This document shows, in pieces, positions 1 through 8,443 of a stretch of 20,989 nucleotides of DNA. The notes beneath the pieces were generated by a model that worked only from the letters and a program-made list of their open reading frames with translations, searched no databases and was not told the origin of the DNA. Both the position numbers and the translations under genes were made by a program. Location of the stretch: contig CAYPNP010000045.1 of assembly GCA_964412195.1 (NCBI GenBank), positions 1-20,989 of the forward strand, written 5' to 3'. Each line of letters opens with the position of its first letter. The stretch's first letter is position 1. The DNA is from CAYPNP01 sp964412195. GTDB lineage: Bacteria; Acidobacteriota; JAAYUB01.

Positions 1-44
1 TTCATGTGAAAGCAGTTACGCAGACATGCGCTCAAGTTAGTGGG

Positions 45-65
45 ACAGTACTGTTCTGCTATAAT
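45..65 (+). promoter_or_regulatory. Extended -10 promoter with overlapping palindrome
   Basis: Positions 57-65 read TGCTATAAT, a perfect extended -10 element (TGnTATAAT), 30 bp before the ATG at 95. There is no good -35 hexamer, as is usual for extended -10 promoters. A perfect 10-bp palindrome, ACAGTACTGT (45-54), sits just upstream and could be an operator. That role is an inference. I do not see a sigma-54 (-24/-12) pattern with correct spacing. Confidence 0.5.
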
Positions 66-94
66 GAATTCAACATGAACCAAGACCAGGCGGC

Positions 95-1477
<1,383 letters not shown>

Positions 1478-1501
1478 GCCGGATCGGAGAATCATAAGGG
1501 T

Positions 1502-1540
1502 GAACGCCGAACGTTGAACGCCGAACGCGGAACGTTGAAC
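1502..1540 (+). repeat. Heptad tandem repeat array (GAACGYY units)
   Basis: Five consecutive 7-bp units plus a partial sixth: GAACGCC, GAACGTT, GAACGCC, GAACGCG, GAACGTT, GAAC. The GAAC core recurs exactly every 7 bp while the last three bases vary. The array ends 18 bp before the ATG at 1559, so it lies in the probable mRNA leader of the zinc-ribbon gene. The internal AACGTT is self-complementary. This is one of several period-7 arrays in the window. Confidence 0.85.
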
Positions 1541-1558
1541 AAACAGAAAGGAGAGGCT

Positions 1559-1966
1559 ATGTGGTGTCCATCATGCCGAGGCGAATTCGTGGAGGGGGTC
1601 AAGACGTGCCCGCAGTGCCAGGTCGACCTGGTCGAGGACCTGCCGGTGGACGAGCCGGAGTACATGCCCGACACGTGGAAGCTGGCCAGTGAGTTCACCG
1701 ACGAGGTGGCGGCCACCCTGGCCCAGGGCCTGCTTCAGGACAACGACATCCCGTGCAAGCTGGAGAACGCCAGTTTCCGCGTCCAGCCGGTGCCGGTCTC
1801 GCAGGACATGACCACCCTCCGCCTCTGGGTCGAGGAAGAGAACCTGGAGGCGGCCACCCGGCTGCTGGCCGAGGCGGAAAACTACAGCCTCTGCTCCGAA
1901 TGCGGCGGCGTGGTCCTGAAGGAGGACAAGGAGTGCCCTTCCTGCGGCGCCCCCCTCGAAGAGTAA
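1559..1966 (+). CDS. Double zinc-ribbon protein with DUF2007-like central domain
   Basis: This small soluble protein of 135 residues has two zinc ribbons around a central domain. The first ribbon uses Cys3, Cys6, Cys17 and Cys20 (CPSC...CPQC). The second uses Cys112, Cys115, Cys126 and Cys129 (CSEC...CPSC). The middle (about 40-107) resembles DUF2007, described as putative signal-transducing: a helix with LAQGLLQDNDIPCKLEN and a strand LRLWVEEENLEAATRLL. The ATG at 1559 is preceded by AGGAGAG at good spacing and gives a ribbon starting at residue 1. A start 45 bp further upstream would translate the repeat array and is rejected. No enzyme motif is visible. Metal binding is inferred from the cysteine pattern, and the role is unknown. 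Confidence 0.85.
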   Translation: MWCPSCRGEFVEGVKTCPQCQVDLVEDLPVDEPEYMPDTWKLASEFTDEVAATLAQGLLQDNDIPCKLENASFRVQPVPVSQDMTTLRLWVEEENLEAATRLLAEAENYSLCSECGGVVLKEDKECPSCGAPLEE

Positions 1967-1974
1967 ACCGGCAG

Positions 1975-2176
1975 ATTCACCACAAAGGCACAAAGGACAC
2001 AAAGCAAGGCTCGATCAGGGCAATCCATTTGCCATTTGTCATTCGCCATTTGTCATTTTTCATTTTCCAAACCCGATCCAGTTCGGGGATCTAGTCTGTT
2101 GAAATGGCCAATGGCAAATGACCATTGTCAAATGACAAATGGATTGCTTTGTGGCCTTTGTGCCTTTGTGGTGAAT
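1975..2176. repeat. Composite inverted-repeat element between convergent genes
   Basis: Outer arms 1978-2004 and 2147-2173 are inverted repeats of 27 bp with one mismatch, built on a CACAAAGG motif spaced 8-9 bp. Inside lie two inverted heptad arrays. The first is CATTTGC-type units at 2026-2067 (six units, core CATT every 7 bp). The second is its complement, AATGGCC-type units, at about 2103-2146. The whole stretch can fold into one long hairpin around a loop near 2068-2100. It fills the gap between the stop codons of two converging genes (1966 and 2179), so it may act as a two-way terminator. That function is inferred. A related 27-bp arm pair recurs at 12920-12999. Confidence 0.85.
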
Positions 2177-2178
2177 TC

Positions 2179-2685
2179 TTATCTGGCGGCGGGGTAAAGC
2201 TCGGAGGCGTCGACTTTCCGGACGCCCGGCAGCTTCTTCAGCTCGCTGACCAACTGCTGCCGGGTCTCCGCCGAATCGGTCTCCCCGAACAGCTTGACCA
2301 CGCCGTCCTTGCATTCGACGCTGATGGTGCTGCGGTGCTGCAGCAGGCGGATCTTGTTCAGCACGAGGAAGGTCAGGTCCTTGTCGGACATCACGTACTG
2401 GACGGCGGCGGCGGGGGTGGCCGAATCGGCGGGGGCGGGGGCCGCGGCGGCCTGGTTGGCCCGCGCGGCCTCCTCCTCCAGTTGCTTGTAGTACGCCTCC
2501 GTCTGCTGCTTCTGCCGGGCGTCCTGCTCCTTCTTCTCCTGCACCTTGCGCCGGGCGAACGCCTCCGACTCCTTTTCCATCTTCCGGAAGAATTCGGACT
2601 TCTCTGTTTTGGACGGGTCCTCGGAGCAGGCGATCACGCCGGCCAGCAGCAGGGCCAGGCCGAATCCGGTCAGTTTTCGCAGCAT
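2179..2685 (-). CDS. Putative lipoprotein with coiled coil and BON domain
   Basis: This 168-residue envelope lipoprotein begins with a signal sequence ending in a lipobox (VIAC, lipidated Cys20). Next is a highly charged Lys/Glu/Gln-rich helical region (about 27-76) likely to form a coiled coil, then an Ala/Pro linker. The C-terminal BON-type domain (about 98-165) reads VMSDKDLTFLVLNKIR, then VECKDGVVKLFGETDS and a VRKVD strand. BON domains are found in OsmY-like and secretin-associated proteins and are thought to bind membranes or other envelope parts. It starts 18 bp after the stop of the upstream membrane protein gene, so the two probably form an operon. No clear ribosome site precedes the ATG, which suggests coupling to the upstream gene. 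The exact function is unknown. Confidence 0.85.
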   Translation of the reverse strand: MLRKLTGFGLALLLAGVIACSEDPSKTEKSEFFRKMEKESEAFARRKVQEKKEQDARQKQQTEAYYKQLEEEAARANQAAAAPAPADSATPAAAVQYVMSDKDLTFLVLNKIRLLQHRSTISVECKDGVVKLFGETDSAETRQQLVSELKKLPGVRKVDASELYPAAR

Positions 2686-2703
2686 GACATTCGAACGGCG
2701 GCC

Positions 2704-3390
2704 CTAGGCGAACGCGGCCTTGACGTCCTTGTTCATCAGGACGATCAGCGCCCAGATGCCCACCGGCAGACCGAGGCAGCAGCAGGGCGACAGGCACGGG
2801 ATGGCGGCGAGGACGGCCCCGATCACGGAGAAGACCCACGATTGCAGGTTCTTCATCTTCATGGCCGCCAGGAGGACGACTACCCCGCAGCCGATGGCGA
2901 TGATCCCGAAGAGGATGCCGATCCCGCCGGACATCATGGAGGCCATCCCGCCTCCCATCTCCGACGGCATGTCGGACGCCATGCCGCCCATGATGCTCGC
3001 GCCGGCGCCGAGGATGTTCACCACCATCCAGAACAGCTGCCAGAGGATGCCCAGGGCGGCGACGCCCATCAGGGCGAGGGCCGGGATCTTGACCTTTTCC
3101 CGGGCCGATCCCGCATCGGCCGCCGCGACCGGCGGCGGCGTATAGGCCGGCGGCGGCACCGGGGGCTGGCTGTACGCCGGCGGCGGGGCTGGCGGCGGGG
3201 CCGGCGGCGCCGGGGGCGGCGTGTAGGCCGGCGGGGGCGGCGGCGCAGCCTGAACGGGCGGCGGCGGTGGCGCCGGAGGCGGCGTGTGGGCCGGCGGTGG
3301 GGGCGGCGGCGCGGCGGCGAACTGGGAGCCGCAGTTTTTACAGAATCTCGCGTTGTCAGGGTTTTCAATGCCACACGTCGGACAAAACAT
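2704..3390 (-). CDS. Zinc-ribbon, proline-rich linker membrane protein
   Basis: This 228-residue protein starts with a zinc ribbon (Cys3, Cys6, Cys17, Cys20; CPTC...CKNC). A long proline/alanine-rich tract (about 27-88) with repeated PPPAYTPPP-like segments follows. Then come hydrophobic segments at about 103-127, 157-176 and 185-218. A Met/Gly-rich loop (131-156) separates the first two. A cysteine cluster CLSPCCCLGLP lies in the last, hairpin-like segment. Such ribbon-linker-membrane proteins are common in bacteria and mostly uncharacterised. The ribbon would face the cytoplasm if the usual topology holds. GGGAGGT lies upstream of the ATG at 3390, and a good promoter is visible at 3433-3461. 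It is the first gene of a two-gene unit with the BON lipoprotein. Confidence 0.85.
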   Translation of the reverse strand: MFCPTCGIENPDNARFCKNCGSQFAAAPPPPPPAHTPPPAPPPPPVQAAPPPPPAYTPPPAPPAPPPAPPPAYSQPPVPPPAYTPPPVAAADAGSAREKVKIPALALMGVAALGILWQLFWMVVNILGAGASIMGGMASDMPSEMGGGMASMMSGGIGILFGIIAIGCGVVVLLAAMKMKNLQSWVFSVIGAVLAAIPCLSPCCCLGLPVGIWALIVLMNKDVKAAFA

Positions 3391-3432
3391 CGTGACCTCC
3401 CTGGTGGATCGAGAAGTATGAAAGATGGTCCG

Positions 3433-3461
3433 ATTGTAAGCGGTTTAGAGAGGGAAATCAA
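3433..3461 (-). promoter_or_regulatory. Sigma-70-type promoter for the zinc-ribbon/BON operon
   Basis: On the minus strand, TTGATT (3456-3461) and TACAAT (3433-3438) are separated by exactly 17 bp. They match TTGACA/TATAAT at 4 and 5 of 6 bases. The -10 lies 42 bp before the ATG at 3390. The surrounding sequence is locally AT-rich against a GC-rich background. Confidence 0.6.
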
Positions 3462-3520
3462 ATGGTATCTGTTGTAGAATGCCCAAACGATACGGCCAGA
3501 GCGCCAACAAAGGCGGAAAG

Positions 3521-4510
3521 ATGGATGCACCCCGGCTGAAATTGTCCGAACCCTTGCAGGAAACGTTCCGCTTCGTGCGGATCTCCCTCTTCGAACAGTT
3601 CCACTGGAACAAGTGGCTGCTCTGGGGCGTGCTGGCCTTCCTGGGTGCGAACCTCAGCTCCGGCGGCGGGCTCGGTTTCACCGGCTTCCCGGGCGACTCG
3701 TCCGGTGGGGATTCCGGCCACGCCTGGACCCTGCCCGAAATCCAGGCCTGGATCGACAAGAACCTGGATCTGATCCTGTTCCTCCTGGTGGTGGGCCTCA
3801 TCGCCTTCCTCCTGGTAAGCGTCCTGGTCATCGTGTGGCTCTACGTCGCCTGCCGCGGGCGGTTCATGTTTGTCGAATGCCTGATGGAGAACAAGACCGA
3901 CCTGGCGGAGAGCTGGCAGAACAACGGCCGGGAGGCCATGTCCCTCTTCTGGTGGTTCAACGTTTTCTACAGCGTGGTATTCCTCACCATCCCGCTCGCG
4001 CTGGCCGGGATCTTCTTCATCCTTTACCGCGACGGCCAATGGCGGACCTTCGCCGAGGCGTGGCCCCAGCTGGCCGCGCTCGGGGCCGTCCTGCTGGTCT
4101 GCATCCTGGTTTCGGCCGTCGTCTCGCTCTACCTCGAGGATTTCGTGGTGCCGCTGATGTGGGTGCGGCGGATCCGCGTCATGGAGGCCTGGCGCGTGTT
4201 CCTCGGGCACTTCCGGAACCAGCCGGGCGCCTTCCTGCTCTACCTCCTGGTCCGGCTGGGACTGAGCCTGGGCGCCTCGTTGGTCCTGCTCCTGGGCACA
4301 TGCCTGACCTGCTGCCTGGCCGCCCTCCCCGTCATCGGCCAGGCGCTCCTGCTCCCCCTCTACGCGGGCATGCGGATGTACCCGGTGCTGGTGCTGGCGC
4401 AGGTGGAGCCAGCCCTGCGGCCCCGCCTGCTGTCGGCCGAGGAAACGGCGCCGCCGGCCGCCCCGGCCGGGCCCGCCTCGGGGGACGCCACGGGCGCCGA
4501 TCCGGCCTGA
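3521..4510 (+). CDS. Polytopic membrane protein of unknown function
   Basis: This 329-residue integral membrane protein has about six hydrophobic segments (about 31-45, 83-109, 148-168, 183-204, 236-260, 262-284) and a Pro/Ala-rich hydrophilic tail (about 305-329). The N-terminal part has a Gly/Ser-rich loop (46-66) after the first segment, then a Trp-containing helix LPEIQAWIDKNLDLILFLL. This pattern resembles uncharacterised membrane proteins annotated only as DUFs. I recognise no catalytic or transport motif. The ATG at 3521 is chosen because AGGCGGAAAG lies just upstream; an ATG at 3479 has no ribosome site and would add 14 residues. It is divergent from the zinc-ribbon operon, and its 3' end faces the carboxylase operon across the AT-rich 4511-4715 gap. 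Confidence 0.8.
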   Translation: MDAPRLKLSEPLQETFRFVRISLFEQFHWNKWLLWGVLAFLGANLSSGGGLGFTGFPGDSSGGDSGHAWTLPEIQAWIDKNLDLILFLLVVGLIAFLLVSVLVIVWLYVACRGRFMFVECLMENKTDLAESWQNNGREAMSLFWWFNVFYSVVFLTIPLALAGIFFILYRDGQWRTFAEAWPQLAALGAVLLVCILVSAVVSLYLEDFVVPLMWVRRIRVMEAWRVFLGHFRNQPGAFLLYLLVRLGLSLGASLVLLLGTCLTCCLAALPVIGQALLLPLYAGMRMYPVLVLAQVEPALRPRLLSAEETAPPAAPAGPASGDATGADPA

Positions 4511-4715
4511 AGTTTTCCAAAATTATTGTGCATAAACCTGTGGAAAGCATGTGCATGCTTTGCCTATTTGACGCCACAGGAAAAGGTTAGCCAATTTGCC
4601 CGAATCTTGAGCAATTTTGCATCCTATTGATTTTATTGGATTTATAGTATTTCTTTAATTGGTTGATACTACAGGCGCTGGGAGGCCGATTTTTTCCACA
4701 GTTTTATCCACAGCC
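4511..4715. other. AT-rich DnaA-box cluster, candidate replication origin
   Basis: This gap between two converging genes is far more AT-rich than its surroundings. It holds perfect DnaA boxes TTATCCACA (4704-4712, plus) and TTATGCACA (4527-4535, minus). It also has TTTTCCACA (4692-4700, plus), a near match CTTTCCACA (4539-4547, minus) and a weaker one at 4550-4558 (minus). Boxes at each end are spaced 12 bp start to start and point towards the middle. Between them, 4621-4672 is a strongly AT-rich stretch that could be a DNA-unwinding element. An 18-bp interrupted palindrome (4544-4561) and an inverted pair CCTGTGG/CCACAGG (4537-4543, 4574-4580) add structure. No dnaA, dnaN, gidA or rpmH gene is adjacent in this window, so the origin call is inferential. 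Confidence 0.5.
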
Positions 4716-5234
4716 TCATTCCACGACGAACAGCAGGTCGCCCGTGAGGACGGCATCACCCTCCACACAATTGAGCCGGTTGAGGTTGCCCGAGCGCGGC
4801 GCCACGATAGCGTTTTCCATCTTCATGGCTTCCATGAACAGGACGGTCTCTCCCTCCTGCACGTCCTCGCCCGCCTGCTTGAGCACGCGCACGATCAAGC
4901 CGGGCATGAAGGCCTTGACCACGCCCTCCTTGACCACGTGGTGCTCGCGTCGGGTGGTCAGGAGCTTGCCGGCCTGCACCTCCTCGATCGAGAAGACCTG
5001 GTTGTCGACCTTGACCGCCTCCAGCTCCCCCCGCTCGTTGCGCAGCATCTCCAGGTCGTAGGGCACCCCGTCGATCAGGATGGAAGTGATGCCCAGCTCC
5101 CGGTTCCACGACAGGATCTTGGTGCGGTGGCGGTTGTAGCCGACCTCGACCTCGACCTCGTGGGCCGGGTCGGGGTAGATCTCCTCCAGCAGGACGTTGA
5201 AGTTCTTGTTGTTGACGCAGACGCGGTATTTCAT
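4716..5234 (-). CDS. Biotinyl carrier domain protein of acyl-CoA carboxylase
   Basis: This 172-residue protein carries the biotin. The C-terminal biotinyl domain (about 103-172) contains EAMKMEN with biotinylated Lys138. The segment VKAFMPGLIVRVLKQAGEDV before it and the strand NLNRLNCVEGDAVLTGDLL after it are typical of the family. The N-terminal half (about 1-95) is a beta-rich region like the BT/linker region in decarboxylase and acyl-CoA carboxylase carriers. In the carboxylation cycle it shuttles carboxybiotin from the biotin carboxylase to the carboxyltransferase encoded just upstream. It is the last gene of the operon, 15 bp after the biotin carboxylase stop. Its stop codon lies 3 bp from the nearest DnaA box of the AT-rich gap. 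Confidence 0.92.
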   Translation of the reverse strand: MKYRVCVNNKNFNVLLEEIYPDPAHEVEVEVGYNRHRTKILSWNRELGITSILIDGVPYDLEMLRNERGELEAVKVDNQVFSIEEVQAGKLLTTRREHHVVKEGVVKAFMPGLIVRVLKQAGEDVQEGETVLFMEAMKMENAIVAPRSGNLNRLNCVEGDAVLTGDLLFVVE

Positions 5235-5249
5235 GGCGGCCTTCCCTGC

Positions 5250-6749
5250 CTAGAGATTGCGGCGGGTGATCATGTCCAGGCGGCCGGACATGCTCCACAC
5301 GTTGGTGACCGGGGACTCGCGCCGCAGCGAGGGAGTTCGGAAGCGACCGAGCACCTCCTGGTCCAGGGCGGCGACGATGGCCGCCACCTCCTGCCGCTCC
5401 CTGTCCCCCTCGGAAGCCAGGAAGTCCTTCATCTTGAAATCGCAGGTCATGGTGCCGGCCTGGAAATCCTCGCTCGCGAGGATCCGGCTCAGGAAGGGGA
5501 TGGTGGTCTTGACCCCCTTCAGGCGGACGGCGTCCAGGGCGAAGCGGGCCTTGGCCAACGCCTCCGGCCGGCTGGCCGCGAAGCAGACGATCTTCAGCAC
5601 CATGGGGTCGTAGTAGATGTCGATCCGGTGGCCGCGGTGGGTGCTGGAGAGCACGCTGTAGCCGTAGCCGCCCGGCAGATAATATTCCGAAACGACGCCG
5701 GCGGACGGCAGGAAATCGCGGTCCACGTCCTCGGCGTTGATCCGGCACTCGATGGCGTGGCAGCGCGGCCGGGAGTGGTCGATCTCCGTGGACAGCTGCT
5801 CCCCCGCGGCGATGCGCAGCTGCTCCTTGATCAGCTCCACCCCGTAGGCGACCTCGGTGAGGGCATATTCCACCTGCAGCCGCGGATTGATCTCCATGAA
5901 GTACCAGCGGCCCTTCTCGTCCACCATGAACTCGACGGCGCCGCAACCAACGAACCCAAGGTGGCGCACCAGCTTGACCGTCGCCTCGGCCATGGCCCGG
6001 CGGTTCTCCTCGGACAGGCGCAGGGAGGGCGTCTCGGAGATCAGCTTCTGGAAGCGGCGCTGGACGACGCACTCGCGCTCGCCCAGCTGGAGCACGTGGC
6101 CGGCCTGGTCGGCCAGGACCGGGAACTCCACGTGGATGGCGTTGCGGATGTACTTCTCGAGGTAGAAGGCGCTGCGGGCGTTCCGCAGCATGTGCTCCCG
6201 CACCGCGTTCCGGTAGCCGGCCACCAGGTCCTCCTTCCGGTAAACCTTGGTGATGTACCGGCCGCCGGTGCCGGAGACGGGCTTCAGGAGCAGGGGGAAC
6301 CCCAGGTGGTGGGCCTTCTCCAGCAGGTCGTCCTCGTCCAGCACGATCTCGCTGTGGTTGGGCACGGGGATGCCGAGCGGCGCGGCCTGGGAGAAGCAGT
6401 AGAGCTTGTCGCGGCATCCCTCCAGGACCTCCGGGGCGGGGCCGACGAAGGTGATGCCCCGGTCGCGGCAGGCCCGGGCGAACTCGGGCGATTCCGACAG
6501 GAAACCGTAGCCGCAGTAGACGGTGTCGGCGCCGGAGTTTTCCGCGGCTTCCAGGATCCGGTCGATGGAGCCATAGTTGAGCACCGCGCGGGCGCCCGGC
6601 AGTGAGCGGGCCTCGTCGGCGAACCGCACGTGCAGGGCGTGCTCGTCGGGCTGGGAGTAGACGGCCACGCTCTGGAGCCCCAGCTCGCGGATGCAGCGCA
6701 AGGCGCTCAGGGCGATCTCGCCGCGGTTGGCCACCAGGATTTTCTTCAT
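5250..6749 (-). CDS. Biotin carboxylase subunit (divergent), acyl-CoA carboxylase
   Basis: This 499-residue ATP-grasp protein carboxylates biotin with ATP and bicarbonate. It has the N-terminal KILVANRGEIAL motif, YGFLSE, the ATP lysines (Lys115 and Lys156), HVE (206-208) and QK (234-235). The metal/catalytic block MEINPRLQVEYALTE keeps Glu286, Asn288, Arg290, Gln292 and Glu294, and Arg336 (ECRINAED) is present. Two places differ from the family. The glycine-rich loop that closes over ATP, usually GGGGRGM, reads GTGGRYI (160-166). The conserved Arg after GEIAL is Ser15 (Arg16 in E. coli AccC). The C-terminal end (about 445-499) is less recognisable. The upstream stop codon overlaps its GAGGAGG ribosome site, so translation is probably coupled to the carboxyltransferase. 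It is the middle gene of the operon. It is probably functional because the catalytic residues are kept. Confidence 0.92.
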   Translation of the reverse strand: MKKILVANRGEIALSALRCIRELGLQSVAVYSQPDEHALHVRFADEARSLPGARAVLNYGSIDRILEAAENSGADTVYCGYGFLSESPEFARACRDRGITFVGPAPEVLEGCRDKLYCFSQAAPLGIPVPNHSEIVLDEDDLLEKAHHLGFPLLLKPVSGTGGRYITKVYRKEDLVAGYRNAVREHMLRNARSAFYLEKYIRNAIHVEFPVLADQAGHVLQLGERECVVQRRFQKLISETPSLRLSEENRRAMAEATVKLVRHLGFVGCGAVEFMVDEKGRWYFMEINPRLQVEYALTEVAYGVELIKEQLRIAAGEQLSTEIDHSRPRCHAIECRINAEDVDRDFLPSAGVVSEYYLPGGYGYSVLSSTHRGHRIDIYYDPMVLKIVCFAASRPEALAKARFALDAVRLKGVKTTIPFLSRILASEDFQAGTMTCDFKMKDFLASEGDRERQEVAAIVAALDQEVLGRFRTPSLRRESPVTNVWSMSGRLDMITRRNL

Positions 6750-6762
6750 GACTCCGGCCTCC

Positions 6763-8316
6763 TCACAGCGGGATGTTGCCGTGCTTGCGGGCCGGTTTGT
6801 GGACCCGCTTGCCCTGCAGCGTCTCCAGGGCCGAGATCAGCCGCACCCGCGTCAGGTGGGGCGGGATGATCTCATCGATGAAGCCGTACTCCGACGGCAG
6901 CTTGGGATTGGCGAATTTCTTGCGGTAGTCCTCCAGCAACTGGGTGCGCTTGCGGGCGGAGTCGTCCGCCTCGGCCAGCTCGCGCCGGAAGATGATGTTG
7001 ATGGCGCCCTCCGGCCCCATGACGGCGATCTCCGCGGAGGGCCAGGCGTAGTTCAGGTCGGCGCCGATGTGCTTCGAGTTCATCACGATGTAAGCCCCGC
7101 CGTAGGCCTTGCGCGTGACCACGGTCACCTTCGGCACGGTGGCCTCACAGAAGGCGTACATCAGCTTGGCGCCGTGGCGGATGATGCCGCCGATCTCCTG
7201 GCTCTTGCCGGGCAGGAAGCCCGGCACGTCGCAGAAGACGACCAGCGGGATCGAGAAGGCGTCGCAGAAGCGGATGAAGCGGGCGCCCTTGACCGAGGCG
7301 TTGATGTCGAGAGTGCCGGCGAAGAAGCGCGGGTTGTTGGCCACCACCCCGACCGTGCGGCCGTTGAGGCGGGCGTACCCCACGGTGATGTTGGGGGCGT
7401 AATGCTCGGCCACCTCGAAGTAGTCGCCGCCGTCCATGATCGACTTGATCACGTCCTTGACGTCGTAGGCTTTGATGGGATCCAGCGGGACGATCTCGTA
7501 CAGCTCGTCGCAGATGCGCTGCGGATCGTCGATGGGATCGACCCGCGGCGGCGGCTCCAGGTTGTTGGACGGCAGGAAGCTGAGCAGCTTCTTGACCTTC
7601 TGGAGCGCGTCCTCCTCGTCCTCGGCCATGAAGTGGGCCACGCCGCTCTCGGTGTTGTGGGTCTGGGCCGAGCCCAGCTCGTCAAAGGTGACTTCCTCTT
7701 TCGTGACCGCCTTGATCACGTCGGGGCCGGTGATGAACATGTGGCTGGTGCCCTTGATCATGAAGACGAAGTCCATGATGCCGGGGGAGTACACGGCGCC
7801 GCCGGCGCACGGGCCCATGATCACCGCCATCTGGGGGATGACGCCGGAGGTGTTGGTGTTCCGGAAGAAGATGTCGCCGTAGCCGGCCAGGCTCATGACC
7901 CCTTCCTGGATCCGGGCGCCGCCGCTGTCGTTGAGGCCGATGATGGGGGCGCCGTTCTGGACGGCCAAGTCCATGACCTTGCAGATCTTCTCCGAGCACT
8001 TCTTGCCCAGCGAGCCGCCCAGCACGGTGAAGTCCTGAGCGTAGATGTAGACCAGCCGGCCGTTGATGGTGCCGTAGCCGGTGACCACGCCGTCACCGGG
8101 ATAGACCTGCTTCTCCATGCCGAAGTCGGTGCACTTGTGCTGGACGAAGGTGTCGAGCTCGTGGAACGAGCCGGGGTCCAGCAGGATCTCCAGCCGCTCC
8201 CGGGCGGTGAACTTGCCCTTGGCGTGCTGGCTTTTGATTTTCTCGGGGCCGCCGCCCTGGCGGGCCGCCTCGATCATATCCAAGAGTTCCCGGGTCCGTT
8301 CCCGCAAGGTGGACAT
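6763..8316 (-). CDS. pccB: Acyl-CoA carboxylase carboxyltransferase subunit (PccB/MmdA type)
   Basis: This 517-residue carboxyltransferase has tandem crotonase-fold halves (about 1-255 and 260-517). It transfers CO2 from carboxybiotin to an acyl-CoA, most likely propionyl-CoA or acetyl-CoA. Family motifs are RERLEILLDPGSF, YIYAQDFTVLGGSLG, LNDSGGARIQEG, MGPCAGGAVYSP, FCDVPGFLPG, RKAYGGAYIVM and a KHGNIPL terminus typical of PccB and methylmalonyl-CoA decarboxylase alpha subunits. The ATG at 8316 is chosen because GAGGAG lies at good spacing; a start 36 bp upstream lacks one. Downstream are the biotin carboxylase and biotinyl carrier with gaps of 13 and 15 bp. The biotin carboxylase beside it favours ATP-driven carboxylation over sodium-pumping decarboxylation. 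No membrane beta subunit is present. Confidence 0.93.
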   Translation of the reverse strand: MSTLRERTRELLDMIEAARQGGGPEKIKSQHAKGKFTARERLEILLDPGSFHELDTFVQHKCTDFGMEKQVYPGDGVVTGYGTINGRLVYIYAQDFTVLGGSLGKKCSEKICKVMDLAVQNGAPIIGLNDSGGARIQEGVMSLAGYGDIFFRNTNTSGVIPQMAVIMGPCAGGAVYSPGIMDFVFMIKGTSHMFITGPDVIKAVTKEEVTFDELGSAQTHNTESGVAHFMAEDEEDALQKVKKLLSFLPSNNLEPPPRVDPIDDPQRICDELYEIVPLDPIKAYDVKDVIKSIMDGGDYFEVAEHYAPNITVGYARLNGRTVGVVANNPRFFAGTLDINASVKGARFIRFCDAFSIPLVVFCDVPGFLPGKSQEIGGIIRHGAKLMYAFCEATVPKVTVVTRKAYGGAYIVMNSKHIGADLNYAWPSAEIAVMGPEGAINIIFRRELAEADDSARKRTQLLEDYRKKFANPKLPSEYGFIDEIIPPHLTRVRLISALETLQGKRVHKPARKHGNIPL

Positions 8317-8352
8317 ACCCTGTTCTCCTCGGACAGTATTGTCAGATCGCAA

Positions 8353-8380
8353 AGTTTATCACTGAATCTTTAAAATTCAA
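8353..8380 (-). promoter_or_regulatory. Possible promoter of the carboxylase operon
   Basis: On the minus strand TTGAAT (8375-8380) and TAAACT (8353-8358) are 16 bp apart in an AT-rich patch. This sits 37 bp before the carboxyltransferase ATG. Both hexamers match the consensus at 4 of 6 bases, so this is a moderate candidate only. Confidence 0.35.
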
Positions 8381-8443
8381 TTGAAATCCCGCCCCATCGG
8401 AGGCGGCGCGCTATGACGACAGTTCCCGTTGACCGCGGATTTC

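Noticed and set aside
2125..3477. 450-codon plus-strand frame opposite the zinc-ribbon and BON genes
   Set aside because: It starts within a repeat arm and shows low-complexity Arg/Gly runs from the reverse of a proline-rich tract. No family resemblance.
4537..4580. Intrinsic terminator for the converging genes
   Set aside because: The CCTGTGG/CCACAGG pair has a long loop and is not followed by a T run on either strand at proper spacing, so termination there is unsupported.
4659..6605. 648-codon plus-strand frame across the carboxylase genes
   Set aside because: It is a shadow of the biotin carboxylase and carrier genes. Its composition (long Asp/Leu/Val/His runs) is typical of antisense frames in GC-rich DNA.
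6763..8316. Sodium-pumping methylmalonyl-CoA decarboxylase complex
   Set aside because: The carboxyltransferase resembles that alpha subunit, but the operon has an ATP-dependent biotin carboxylase and no membrane beta subunit.
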